64,000 nucleotides of DNA from Stichopus chloronotus (lineage: Eukaryota > Echinodermata > Holothuroidea > Aspidochirotida > Stichopodidae). Shown here piece by piece: positions 37,601-48,770 of the stretch (position 1 is its first letter; every line of letters starts with the position of its first letter). The DNA lies in NCBI GenBank assembly GCA_021234535.1, contig CM037833.1:23590918-23654917 (forward strand). Reading direction: 5' to 3'. The position numbers and the translations under genes are program-made. The notes beneath the pieces are model-generated. The model saw only the letters and a list, made by a program, of their open reading frames with translations, was not told the origin of the DNA and did no database searches.

Positions 37601-40600
37601 CTCTTTTTTTTAAGTCAGGATTTTAAACGTTTTTGCACATTTAATTTATTTCAACCATTCTTCCTGGAGAATTTTCCTGAAGTTTAACAGAATTGTCTAC
37701 TACTGCAGGGGATGTATCTTTCCCATTGGGGAAAACATTGCTTTCATGTGATAGTCTAGACTCCAAACAGTGCTATACGTCTTATTACGTTATTGCATAT
37801 ATCTTTAGAAATTCCTTCTTTTCAAGTAATGAAATTATTTTTGTTGTTGGAGATGTTTTTGTTTTATTCGTAACGAAACTCCAAGGATTTAACCCTTTTT
37901 TTCCTGATGATTTTTTTTTTTCATTTTGAGAGGACCTGCAGCTTTACCGATGCGAGTGAAGTGCATTCCTTCCCAACAAATCTCGAATCAATAAATATCA
38001 ATATCAATAAGTATCAATAAATAATAAAGCAATAATTTAATTCGTTTTTTTGTGAATAGATGACATATACTCCGACATAATGGACTCAACACACAAGGAA
38101 AGGGTATTCCAGCCAAATCAAATATGTCTGATTAACAACCTGAAAATAGGAAGTCTCTACAACAGATGGCTGGGAACGATTTCCTCTCCTGGAAAGGCTA
38201 TATGCGTTGTTGCGACAACATTATCAGGTAAACTTTAACTAGTTCACACATTGTTTGCTCAAAACCATTGAGAGTCATTTCTACTCTATTAATTTTTAAC
38301 TTCATCATTGAACAAATTTAGTGTTAATAGCATCGTATCAAACAGGTTTTCTACATTTACCCTTGACAGTGTACAGACATGAGTCCGTAGATACATAGGT
38401 ATTATGATATATCTGTCGTTAATTGCCATTTAAAGATGATGAATATTTTGGGGTAAGGTAAACCGGTCTAAATTTACACTAAATATTTTTGAAATTGGGT
38501 AATCTAGAGGATCTTTAGCAGTGGTTTTAATAATTGAGTCTACATTCGTATGTATATTAAGTTTGGTTATGGACGGTTTGCGAATATTTTGAGGGTACTG
38601 TCAACCATTAGAATTTAGACATTGTAAATTGCGGTGGTCGATCCTGTTTCCTTGTCAGTAGCAGTTGCATGTGGCAGTTACATGCAGATATGACAAAGCT
38701 TTTTAGAGGCAAATAATGGTACCTTCGAAGTGCCTTTGTCAAACCAAAAAGTTCCAATATAGATAATGGCAATGGAACAGATGGATACTTGTAGCAACCA
38801 TTTTGCACCTACAGTATGTGGCTGTTAACAGTGCCAACTGTCGTAGGATGATTCTTAGAAAATCATCAGACACGAATAAAACGGTCTTGTTGCAAGTGAA
38901 TCTTCGGTAGGTTCCTCTGATGAACACATCAATGTAAAAAAAAAAAAAGCTGCTAAAAATATCATGAAAGCAATGTGATTTGAATATATAGACGTATACA
39001 CTCTGCCAATTGTGAGTGAATTTATTCTATCCATTCTATGATTTGTTATGTTTGGTAGTATATACCTATTTTTAGGCGACATACCTTTATTATCTTATTT
39101 GTTTTAGGTTTAAAAGTAGATGTCCGTAAACTTTTTCAATATTTTTAACCAATTTCTTCAAAATGTTAACCAGATTTCATTAGTTTAAACAATTAGTGGA
39201 GGGGGACTTGCACATATTATTATTGGTTCAAGCAGCTTGTATCTATATCTGTCTCTTCCTTGGTGACAATGTCCTTCTCTTCATACAGATGACGCTTTGC
39301 TAAGAGAGGACATCAACTGGTATGAATATGTGAGACGTACTCTTGATTTGCCAATCAATGATGGGCTTGTTAAAGTGGAAGGAATTTGTGTCATAAACGG
39401 TATACAACAGTAATATCTGATTTTCTGAATGCTTAGCATAATTGTATATTAAAGGACTTTGAAAGTGTTCCTTGATATGGTTTTCATCTAAAAGTATAAT
39501 GACTTTTTCCCTCTTGTTCGATTCTGTGATAATTCATCTAGACGTTATTTTTTTTTTATTTTAAACAAATATTAGACTTTCTTTTGTATTGTTATGTGTA
39601 TCCCTAAAACAATTCTCAAACTTTAGTCGAAATAAATCAGTAGTGTTAATTTCTCAGAAAACATAACCATTCACAGATGACATGTACTTGCTGCACAAAC
39701 ATCTCTTCTGTTCCACCCTTGATGACCGTTTGAAGACACCTTCATATGCGGCGATGACGTCATCTGAAGTAGTCAGATGCATTAGCAGCATACTAGATGG
39801 CATGGAAATAATACATTCTTTCGGGGTATGTTCTTCATTTCATAATTTTATATGTCAATTACCTAAACACATATTTAAATGTGTTACAACAATATTTTAA
39901 AAAGAGCTTTGTGTCGAAAAACTGGGAGACATTACTCCATGCTAATCTTCCATGATGTATACTAGCATAAACAATTTGTGAGGAGTTTTCGTTTTTAATT
40001 CGATCATCTAAAATTACTTCAAACCTTAAGATGAGACACAAGTTTGAGATATTGCGAACCTCTCTGAATCAGTAAGCTAATAGTGTTTGTTAACTCCATA
40101 CGAGTAGGCTTAACACTACTGAGTTATACTATGTACGTTCTTCCAAAAATCTATGCCCTATAAAAAACACTTTAAAAAGCAATTGAAATGCAAACTGTAT
40201 CTCCGGCTGCTCTCCTTTAATACGTATCGCAGTGCATTACCTCAGCATACTCTGTCGTTACTCTTTATTTTTGTTTCTCATCTACATAAGTTCCTTCACC
40301 CAGGCTTATCAACCAAGAAAGTTCTGTACCCTATCAACAACCACTGTCAACTTTATGATTTCTGTTTGAAAGGAGATGCTTCCAAGGTGGTATGCAATAT
40401 GCCGTTATCGGTAGGTAAACTATTCTAAAAGCAAATCTTAAGAAGTTTGTGCGACGTAGCTATTTCGAACCTCAATAAAATGCTTCCGAAATTTCAAGAA
40501 AATTCTGGAGTAACAATTGTTACAATGTTATACAGCTACGTATACACTTCGAATACGATGGCTGTAGCTCCCCCCCCCCCTTCCCGAGATCAAGAGATAA

Positions 40601-43600
40601 CTGCGGAAGGGTATTCCTTTCCTTTAAGGTGGTGTGACATGCCTTAAGAAAAGAGTACACTTTATTCAGAAGCTGCAGAATAAAACCCTGAGTGAAAATC
40701 CTTTGGAATTGTGTTTATATTTTTAGCCGTTTTTGAGAAAAATGCAATGCAAATGACGGGGAGTGTTTGCAGAGTGTCAGCATTTCCTTTGTTAAGCTTA
40801 TATATTTTTCCTCTTAATTACTTAGTTTCACATTAGTACGTGATATCAATATTTTGAAGATGAAAATACATGTCTCCTGAATAAAAACCTCTCGGCATGT
40901 AAAATTTTCAAATGTCCTTGCATTAAAGGTTACATAAACAAAGGATTAACATAAGCCATATCATAGGAGCCCATCTCTTGACGTCACAAATTTGCACACT
41001 TAGAGAATGTTTATTCATAGTATAGACACTAATTTTCCTGCAAACCGGTCTGTTTTTGACGGTTTTGATGGAATTTGTGGTTACAACTGAATGCATCCAA
41101 TACTCCAAAATGTCATTTTCATGTCACACGCCCTTTAAGAGTTCGTAGAAGTTGTTGTAGGATTCTAATGATTTTGATGTAGCCTTTGCGGTTTGTCGTT
41201 GGCCATACAGCCGTATGGTGGCCTTGCCTATCAACAGATGGCTGTGATCCCTCTGTAATGAAGTGTCCTGTGTGTCAAACCCCCTTATTTATTCTCCAGG
41301 TGTGTTCGAGTAGCGTCAGGTTTACAGGAGTAACACGGGTTCATGTTTCTACTTGATCCTTGTGAATACCTGTCGTCTGCCGTAGTATTTATAGGGTGGA
41401 GGGACTCCGCAAGCAACGGAGTATCGTCACTTTAAAGGCGACCGGGCAGTCGCAGGTTTCGGTTTTCACTAAAGTCAAAATATCCCGGTCAGCTATCTTG
41501 ACGTATGTGGCTGCTGCAACATGTAACCATGGGAATACTGTTTCGGTAGGCTGTATGTACTATGGACACCAAAATGGATTTGCAAATGTGAATAAGCATT
41601 TACTTTATATCGCAATGTTTAAACATTTGTTTATACTACTGTACTGTAATTAGTTTCCAATATAGCGGAAACGTCTATCTTGGTATACTTTCTGAAACAT
41701 TGTCATAAAATATCTGTTGTGGAATTTTTGCATGGAGTGTCCTATGTTGCAAACCTCTCTCGTTGAAAGTGAATACGTGATGTAACGACGTATGGTATGG
41801 TACACATTTAGAGCAGGTGATGTATCTTTCCTGTATTTATGAAGTTCTGCTTTAAAAAGGTAATTAGTTAAAATGCACTCACCAGTTCATGATTTAATCA
41901 TTTTTAATTACAGATCGAGTAATGTTATGTCTTCTCTGTAACAAAAAGCGTTTCCTAGAGTATAACTATTGTCATACCAGCCAATTATTTAAGCTGGAAA
42001 CGTTGAAATGCTTCATACTTTATGTCATGTAATATTAACTACATATTAAAAAAAAAAAAAAAACGTGTGCATCCATATTTTTGTAATCTTCAACACTCGG
42101 TTAACACTTTTCTTACATGTCTCAATTTGATATTTATTAGATCGATATAACTTGATATTTTGTTCATGAACGGGAAACGAGCCAGAGTATAAACAAAACT
42201 TGCTTCTTCTTAAGGTTGCAAAAGATGACCTCCCGCCCGAGTCGGTGTCTCGTAAGGAGTATTACCATTCCAGTGATGTCTGGTGTGTTGCTATTGTATT
42301 GTGGAAAATACTCTCTGGTGGTAAGAAAGCATACTGGTGTATTTAGAAATGCGTAAATGAAATATGAGATTATTTACTTTTATTTATCATGTCACTGCGA
42401 TATTGTTTGGCACTTATTGCATACTTAAACTATAAACCTATCAGTGGTTACTCTTATGCCCTTATCAAAGTATAAAACAGAAAATGCTACGATTCAGCTT
42501 CAGTGGTTAAAGTGAAGTTTAAGAAGACTGAATTTAATGATTGGAATTATCAAACGCCTCCTCAAAATTGCAGGACAGTCGCCGTTCATTAATAACGGTA
42601 ATGAAGGAAGTGAATACGGGATACTGACAACTGAAATGCCCGTCACCTTGCCTGATGATTACAATGACTTGAGGTAAGCTCAAGTGGCAGAGTTGCAATT
42701 GGATGAAAGTATATGAACATCTCCCTCATGGGTTTCTATTGTTACTGAGGATAACAACAAGGTAGCAATAGACCGAATAACATACCTCCCATATTGTCAT
42801 TGCCTGAATAACAGATGTCTGTTTTACCTACAATGTTGAATACGGTTCAGCTTGACACATTAACGTGTAGCTTTAGGTGGAACCTAAGTTATGGCTTGAA
42901 ATATGGCCTTTGGTATTAATGTAAATGAAGTACTGAGTAGTCGCTGGCTAAAGACTAACAGTTGATACTTTTAATCTTAATGTTGGTGTAATTTATCATG
43001 AAAGCATAAATGATCCAATGACTTTTCGAATAAAGCTTTCAGGCCGAAGTAAAAATCAGGTAAAATTGACAGGCTGCAAAAGTCGGAATGGAATTTTGTG
43101 TCAGTAAAGTTTTATATAAGTCAGACCCATTCAATTTACACTTTTTTCACTCTTATGCATCACACATTTCCGTCGCTTTCAGAAATGACATCCTGTTGAA
43201 ATGTTTTAACATTGATGTTGAGCTCCGACCAAAGATGAAAGATTTGCGTTCGTCATATCAAACGGTAGGTCTCAAAAATGTACTGCACCCGACTATATTT
43301 ACACGGTATTTTTCTACATAAACGCTGTCGTTCATGTTGTCAATAGAGCTTGGGGCCTGATTCTCGGCAGCTCGTGTTACTTCTTTGATAGTACGGTTCC
43401 CTGATAATTTAACTAATATGATTTTGGTAGGATCTTTACAAAACGTTTCTATTTCTTTCTCTTCCTTGCTTTTCACTCAACATTTCAACAAATATTGATT
43501 TGTTCTATCAGGTCCAAACTTTATGGATAACTATAATTCTAACGAAAAAAGGAACAATTTTGTATTAGATGTTACATCGAATATTCTATGTATTTTCCTT

Positions 43601-43714
43601 CTATATTCACATTTGCAGATCTTTAAGCAGAAAACACCACATCACGAAGTGACTGAGTACGCTGACACAGATTTATATGTACCAATGAAGGCAGTCAGTG
43701 AAGATAGAGCATGA
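31281..43714 (+). CDS. Ig receptor pseudokinase: signal peptide, 3 Ig, TM, tyrosine-kinase-like domain, YVPM tail
   Basis: Fifteen exons: 31281-31608, 31958-32275, 33224-33541, 34538-34702, 35710-35880, 36311-36338, 36959-37023, 38060-38227, 39289-39399, 39677-39825, 40291-40386, 42215-42320, 42574-42673, 43183-43264, 43619-43714. The open frame gives 766 residues. Order: signal peptide, Ig domains (to about 321), membrane segment (353-372), linker, kinase-like fold (about 465-735), tail. The fold is clear (LPPES in the APE region, S-D-V-W, R-P), but catalysis is not expected: no GxGxxG loop (I-G-S-L-Y-N), the VAIK Lys is Thr517, HRD is H-P-G at 610-612, the catalytic-loop Asn is Lys617, and DFG is D-F-C at 630-632. 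The tail has Tyr749 and Y-V-P-M (755-758), a PI3K p85 SH2-type YxxM motif. This suggests a scaffold receptor phosphorylated by a partner, as known for ErbB3. The gene is divergent from the Ig-NACHT gene and has related Ig domains. Small exons 36311 and 36959 are least certain. Confidence 0.8.
31958..32275 (+). CDS. Ig pseudokinase Ig domain 2 exon
   Basis: The acceptor is CTTCTCAAAG|CCAC and the donor TTATT|GTAAGT. C2-like domain: A-E-C-T-A-N-R-A-R-P, N-L-T-W, then G-S-I-T-C-V-S. Phase 1 at both ends, so it can be duplicated or skipped without a frameshift. Confidence 0.85.
33224..33541 (+). CDS. Ig pseudokinase Ig domain 3 exon
   Basis: The acceptor is GTTATTAAG|GTAA and the donor TAGAG|GTAAAG. 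C2-like domain: G-S-C-Y-A-E-R-A-R-P, N-I-S-W, G-E-L-T-C. It is clearly a diverged duplicate of the exon at 31958: same length (318 nt), same phases, same motif. Several N-glycosylation sequons. Confidence 0.85.
34538..34702 (+). CDS. Ig pseudokinase transmembrane exon
   Basis: The acceptor is GTATGGAAG|GTTT and the donor GAGAAG|GTACTC. A Thr-rich stalk (T-T-T-E-T-I-T-T) is followed by about 20 hydrophobic residues and C-C-L-K-R-R, a single span with a basic inner flank. Confidence 0.8.
34775..34815 (+). CDS. Alternative last exon: short-tail receptor form
   Basis: A T-rich tract and TTTCAG precede this exon. Its phase fits the TM exon, and it encodes D-D-R-L-R-H-T-I-T-R-K-K-K and then TAA. 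The stop codon lies inside an AATAAA hexamer (34811-34816). Its use would give a membrane Ig protein without the pseudokinase. Skipping it leaves the TM exon in phase with 35710. Confidence 0.55.
35710..35880 (+). CDS. Ig pseudokinase juxtamembrane exon
   Basis: The acceptor is GTCCGCAG|AAGG and the donor CAGCAAG|GTATAA, phase 1 to 1. It encodes K-I-Y-I-S-H-P-S-P-K-D-K-Y-M and a Thr/Asn-rich stretch. Two tyrosines could be phosphorylation sites. Confidence 0.65.
36311..36338 (+). CDS. Ig pseudokinase 28-nt linker exon
   Basis: The acceptor is CTTTTGCAG|ACTC and the donor ACCCA|GTAAGT. It encodes D-S-S-T-I-Q-H-V-T. It converts phase 1 to phase 2, which the next exon needs. Confidence 0.55.
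36959..37023 (+). CDS. Ig pseudokinase pre-kinase exon
   Basis: The acceptor is GTTGATCAG|ACTG and the donor GTCAAC|GTAAGG. It encodes L-P-E-I-P-K-G-Y-A-P-Y-Y-F-K-Y-G-G. This aromatic-rich juxtamembrane segment contains four tyrosines. Confidence 0.65.
38060..38227 (+). CDS. Pseudokinase N-lobe exon
   Basis: The acceptor is TGTGAATAG|ATGA and the donor TATCAG|GTAAAC. Strands beta1-beta3: L-K-I-G-S-L-Y-N-R-W-L-G-T-I and then V-V-A-T-T-L. The Gly-rich loop is degenerate and the ATP-binding Lys is replaced by Thr. Confidence 0.85.
39289..39399 (+). CDS. Pseudokinase helix C exon
   Basis: The acceptor is TTCATACAG|ATGA and the donor TAAACG|GTATAC. It encodes R-E-D-I-N-W-Y-E-Y-V-R-R-T-L-D-L-P and V-K-V-E-G-I-C-V, matching helix C to strand beta4 of tyrosine kinases. 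Confidence 0.8.
39677..39825 (+). CDS. Pseudokinase hinge to helix E exon
   Basis: The acceptor is CATTCACAG|ATGA and the donor TTCGGG|GTATGT. It encodes the L-D-D-R-L hinge region and I-L-D-G-M-E-I-I-H-S-F-G, the helix E segment that precedes the catalytic loop. Confidence 0.85.
40291..40386 (+). CDS. Pseudokinase catalytic-loop exon, inactive motifs
   Basis: The acceptor is TCTACATAAG|TTCC. It encodes L-H-P-G-L-S-T-K-K-V-L in place of H-R-D-L-A-A-R-N-V-L, and L-Y-D-F-C in place of K-x-x-D-F-G. Two donors three bases apart (AAG|GTGGTA at 40386, GTG|GTATGC at 40389) are both in phase and would add or omit one Val. Confidence 0.8.
42215..42320 (+). CDS. Pseudokinase APE to helix F exon
   Basis: The acceptor is TCTTCTTAAG|GTTG and the donor CTGGTG|GTAAGA. 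It encodes L-P-P-E-S and Y-Y-H-S-S-D-V-W followed by a hydrophobic helix F. These are structural kinase motifs kept intact. Confidence 0.85.
42574..42673 (+). CDS. Pseudokinase helix G exon
   Basis: The acceptor is AAATTGCAG|GACA and the donor CTTGAG|GTAAGC. It encodes G-Q-S-P-F and L-P-D-D-Y-N-D-L-R, matching the P-[FY] helix G region of receptor tyrosine kinases. Confidence 0.8.
43183..43264 (+). CDS. Pseudokinase helix H-I exon
   Basis: The acceptor is TCGCTTTCAG|AAAT and the donor CAAACG|GTAGGT. It encodes L-K-C-F-N-I-D-V-E-L-R-P-K-M, the canonical C-W/F-x(6)-R-P element of the kinase C-lobe. Confidence 0.85.
43619..43714 (+). CDS. Ig pseudokinase C-terminal tail exon with YxxM
   Basis: The acceptor is CACATTTGCAG|ATCT and the stop TGA is at 43712. 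The tail carries E-Y-A-D-T-D-L-Y-V-P-M. Y-V-P-M fits the class I PI3K p85 SH2 motif. No clear AATAAA is seen soon after the stop. Confidence 0.8.
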   Translation: MFKQKTPHHEVTEYADTDLYVPMKAVSEDRA

Positions 43715-46700
43715 ATTTCCCCGTCTCAAAATCAGTACATATTGTGTCGAAAACTTTATAAAATAATAATTGTTATGGACAAAAGCATTTCAAAAACAAG
43801 CTGTGGCCGGAATGGAGGAGCTAGCAGTGTTTGGAAGAATTAGAAATATTTCGTGGCAATGGTTATCTACCATCTGCGTTTAAGTGTCCAACATTTATCC
43901 CTTCAGTAACAGCATCATCACTGAGGAACTGTGATGATATTGGATTACAACGCAAAGAGAGTCTGTAAATGTGTCATGTAAGCTTCTTTGTTTCGGTAAC
44001 GATGTTCAAGTTGTATGGTTTTTCTCAGCTTTCAAGGAATCTTTCAAAAATAATGTGGTCTCAATTTTTTCAAATGCACAATTCTTGCTCAGAGCTCCAT
44101 CTAATTATGCGATTAGTGCATTTATTGTACATGTAAACTTAATTTGATTTCAAAATTGTACTTACGTAAGCACTGTGGTAAACAGATAAAGGCACAGATT
44201 CAGTTTTAGTAGACTCGGTTTACTCCCGACACTAACCGGAATATTGCAAAGCTTTCCGCATGGTAAATGTTGTTCTTTGTAAATACTCAAAGAGTTAGCA
44301 ATTTCCAATGGAAAGATAATCAGATTGCCATGAACTTTGATTCCTGTGTTGTGTAACTATTATTTGTAATCACAATGTGGTATCTGTGTGTTTGTAAGCC
44401 TTATCTGTGATAAGTCGAAGGATTGAAAATTGTATGAAAGAGGAGTGCCAGACGAGCAATGATCTTTGAGCTTTCCGTGAGAACATAAGCTAGTGGCGAT
44501 GTATTCATATGCCAGATTTCGGCATTGAAAGCAGATTAATGGAAGGCTTGAACGTTATCTTGTTGACGTATTGTAGATTTAACATTATAACACACTTTAC
44601 ACACTGCATCTATGTAATATCGAAATGATATCATTAATATCGACGCCACTTCAGACGGGAGACATAAGTACGACTTGTCTGACCGAGATTTAAAATGAAG
44701 AGATATTTGTAACATTACACTTGTATCCACTCCAGCACACCCGGCCTGAAGCACACAATGTAGTGTAGTTTTGATTTAATCATGGGTAGGCACAAAGTAA
44801 AACACTTAAAACATGTAAATTTGTAGGCCGGGAGAAACTAAACCAGGAAACTCGTGTGCTGTTTTGAATAGGCAATACATTGTTGTAAAACATGCCAACA
44901 AAAAAACGCACGGACCCCGGATTCAATGATGTGAGTTGAAAGTATATGCGTACTTCAAGAAGTGTCAGGTTGTCATGTGTGTGTAGCTGAAACCAGTCTC
45001 ACCTATGGGGAATTTATGGTAATGGAGTTAGCACCATAAAAGGTGTTTTAAGAAAAATATCTCAATAATATAACACACATTATTCCAGCTTCTTTACCGA
45101 ATATTTGCTTTGCGTATCCTTTCGTTTTGCGTTGATATCAGAACCCATTGTACGATGAAGAGTCAGGATTGTGTAATTTGGAAATCAAGGAAAGGCATTT
45201 GAATATATTGTGTGTAATGTTTGGGACCCTTGTGGTATAGGGACACGAAGAATAGAAATTCTTGAGAGGCAGTAAACTAAACGTATCACAATAATGAGTG
45301 GGCTGTGCACTCTTGTTGTGACGGTTCTTTTTTAAACTAACATGTTCCTACACAGTTGGTATCTTTCCTTGAAGGATGTTGTTCATAAGCTTTGCCCGTA
45401 ACTATTGTTAGATGCTCATCTTCTTAGTTGCAGCTGCACAATATAATATGATGTCGCCATGTTTAAGACCTCCATGGTTTCCTGGTTTATGAATGCTTTA
45501 GCTGCTCGTAAATGAAAGCTAATTGAGCAACTGAAAAATAATTAAAGTTTACCTCACAAAGCAAATCATTGGCTTTGCATTCTTTGTTGTAATACCCCCC
45601 CCCCCTCTGAAAAATACCCTCAGCATTTGAAAGAGAGTATATTCGTCCTGAATCAAATGATTCCTATTAATTATGGAACCTTTTCCATCATACAAGATAA
45701 CTTATGGCTTATAATTAATCAAACACCGAGACAAACAAATTTTCCCCCGAACGAAACAGCTCTCGGGCACGTTAGCTGGTACGTATGGTGATAGAATGGA
45801 TTTACTGATCGTTGCCCTACGAATGGGACTATAACCCCCTCCCATTTGATAAGTTTTTGCTTACATCAGGTTACGAGATGCAAAATACTGATACATTTTG
45901 TTGTCTAGATTTGAACTGGATCTTCAGGAATGAATTGTCTTAAATTAATGATTACATTTTTATCTTCTTGATAAAATAAAGTAGACCTTTATCTGCGAGT
46001 GATCCGGTGTCTCTGAAGGATTTTCATCCCAAGGGCCAACCCAAGCTGGATTATCTAATCGGAGCGCCTCCATCAGTTGAGGAGGAGCTTACAAGAAAAG
46101 TTTTGCCTCACAACCCCCCCCCCCCCCTCCTCCACGGCAGATGGCCGGAAACGTCTTGTCGAGGTTGTCGTAAGTTGCCATTTACCCAGCCTTGAAATAG
46201 GCATCTTGTGACTGCATAAATAGTGAAAATTTGGATTGAATACATTTAAACTATTTTCAGTCATTAAATTAGGTTAATGCAGTTTACTCGTTGACCTTTA
46301 AAAGTCTCAAGGTCGGCGTGAGCAATTAGACACGCGCTTGGTAATTTAGCATGATAAGTCCGTGCACAGTTCCGAAAATATTGATAGACAGCGGCACTTA
46401 TAAAGATACTTAGGTGGCTAATTCACATTGTACCATCAAAGCGTAATTCCAAAATCGCCTTAGCGTATCAGTAACCTTTGACCAAAAACAGCCACGCAGA
46501 CGGCAAGAAATTGCAGTTGCTGGGTTTCGTTTAAGGCAGCCAAACATTCCGTACTTTGAGATCCACGGTTTCATAAGCTTACTGTTAAAACCAAAAATGA
46601 AAGTGAATGATGTTTTGTACATTCAATCATTTTCTCCATTTTTTTTATGGGAGTAGCCACTTTCTTAACCCCCTTCCTGTCCGTAGAACTACAAACTCGA

Positions 46701-47637
46701 CGCCTATTTTCCCAAATGTCTCCCCGTTGTCGCTGCAAAGACCAGTTAAAAAAATAAAAAAAAAAACATTCATCCAATGGTACAGATCCAGGATTGGGGA
46801 GGACAAGCATCAGACAAAGCATCGGACAAAGTATACAGCTATTAGATACAATGCTTATGATTGTACCTTAAAACTGAGTTTTTTCATGCCATTTCCTCTG
46901 TGTTCTGGTAATTAGCATTTTACACTCTGTCGCCGATTTCTGCAGTATATCCCCCAATTTTAGAGGATATAATTGTTTTCAAGAGTTTGATATCTGAAGT
47001 GTTACACCGGCACTTAGCTTAGACTAGGATTCCGATATGAAGAATTCACTCCGTTTGGTGTCAAAATGTTTTCTTTTTTTCTTGTGAAAATTAGTGGGAC
47101 AGGAAAAGAGCCAAATTTTATCTAGAAGAAAAGTCTTAAAAAATCAACATGGTCACCCTGTCCGGGCACGAAATTGTTGAAAAGTCATACAGTAAATAAT
47201 TTGGTCATGGCAAATGTAAAGTAGTCCTCCACCAGCCAGAGAGGATTGTTTGCAGAATGTTCTTTGGATCAATTCACCCCACTGCCTTAGCAGCATGCTG
47301 AAACTGAATGTGGTCGAATCTTTTCAGCTCATGAGGCTTCCGAATTGATGGAATTCTCCCTAAGAACACATTTCCTCAACTTTTGAAAACTGTAGTTGAC
47401 CGATCTCACTTAATGATCTGATGTCACACGGGCGAAGTCAGGTTCCGAAAAAAAAAAAAGGAGAAGAGGGAATAAATGAGTTACAGACAGGGTGGCGTTA
47501 CGTCACTGGGGTAAAGGAGGGCAGGCGCGCCCTTAATATGGTAGGTATAGTTAAAGTAACGTAAAGAAATGACTACTAAATACGCCATATTTGAGAGTGA
47601 TTGATATCCTTATTTTAATGCATAACGCGGGGTGCTC
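43715..47637. other. Intergenic stretch after the pseudokinase gene
   Basis: The start is presumably the 3' UTR of the pseudokinase gene. No other gene is recognised. C-runs occur at about 45595-45605 and 46116-46127. A short segment near 46180 (CCCAGCC and TGAAATAG) resembles one near 58875 and may be a shared old repeat. Confidence 0.45.
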
Positions 47638-48012
47638 TTAAAGAGGCTCATTGAGTTGTTTTGTGAAATTCACTCAATTTTTCTAAACCGGTCAAGTTTC
47701 CTTCACATACTAATGACAAACAGTCAAACTAAAAGGATCCCAAAGTTTTACATACGTTGGAACATTAATGTGTGAGTAACCAACGATTAAATTTGGTTTT
47801 TGAAACTTTGTGACCAGACATTTTCACATTAGTACATTCACATGCACACAATCAGAGCAAGTAACGGTCAAAAATTAAAAAAATTGACATTTTTCATATA
47901 ACTATTGGATGTGAAACTTGATTAATCATGCTGATTGTGAGTATTGTCGTGTGTTTGTATACTTCAAAATCACCGCTATCTTTACTGATATCAACTCAAT
48001 GAGCCCCTTTAA
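47638..48012 (+). mobile_element. MITE copy 1, TTAA-flanked, about 375 bp
   Basis: The ends read TTAAAGAGGCTCATTGAGTT and, at the right, AACTCAATGAGCCCCTTTAA. They are inverted repeats of about 20 bp whose outer bases give TTAA on both sides. There is no coding capacity. The whole element recurs in reverse orientation at 56712-57089 with only scattered differences. TTAA targets are characteristic of piggyBac-type elements, so a piggyBac-like non-autonomous origin is inferred. Confidence 0.8.
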
Positions 48013-48598
48013 AGGAACCATACTCCACATCGATGACACTTACATCTTATGAAAAGTATGAAAACATTACTTTTTAAGTAAATTTTAGAACATAAACACC
48101 TTAACCAACCTCCCTATATAGAAATCTATAGCTTAAAAGCTTAAATTTTTAAAGGATGATTATTGTAAAACGATAGGAATCCATGCATGCATCTCTTGAA
48201 AGTAGTGTCACAGATGGCGAATTTACCAACTTAAATTTTGGAGCCGGTGATGGGGTGTCACTGACTGCAGCAGTGGAAATGGAAGTTCTCATCGGTATAA
48301 GCACTATTAATCGTAAATTCATGAGGAAAATTTTGCGCTAGAACAATTTTTCTATTGACACTTTACTAATCTGACTGACGCGAGACTCCAAAAGTCGAAA
48401 ACTTGATGTTAATTAAACCAATGGACAAGTAAGTGAAAGTATGTTAAGACGCAGTAAAAAAACTTATTGATAAACCCTCTCTGTATTCGGCAGTTGATAA
48501 AAAAGTGATTAGACGTTTTTGATCTCTATATAATATCTGTTTGGAAACATAATCATGGAAAATATCTTGTTGGAACTGATAACGAAGCATTTAGATTT

Positions 48599-48770
48599 GT
48601 TGACTTGGACTTGATGAATTGGATAGGACACCTGCTCGAGTAGCTATTTTCGTCACTTCTCACTTGACTTGTGAATGTCGCATTGACTTGTGACTTGACT
48701 TGGACTCCAAGACTTTCTTGTAAATTGACTTGGACTTGCAACAAATGTCTTGTTGCCAACGCAAGTCACA
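48599..48770. repeat. GACTTG-rich dispersed repeat
   Basis: Many TGACTTGGACT and TGACTTGTGA units with TGCTCGAGTAGC in the interior. It belongs to the same motif family as the elements at 6784-7012 and 17420-17960. No clear terminal repeats are visible. Confidence 0.5.

Noticed and set aside
37693..37929. Possible extra exon encoding D-V-S-F-P-L-G-K-T-L
   Set aside because: It has an acceptor, but no usable donor before the frame degenerates. Exons 36959 and 38060 already join in frame without it.
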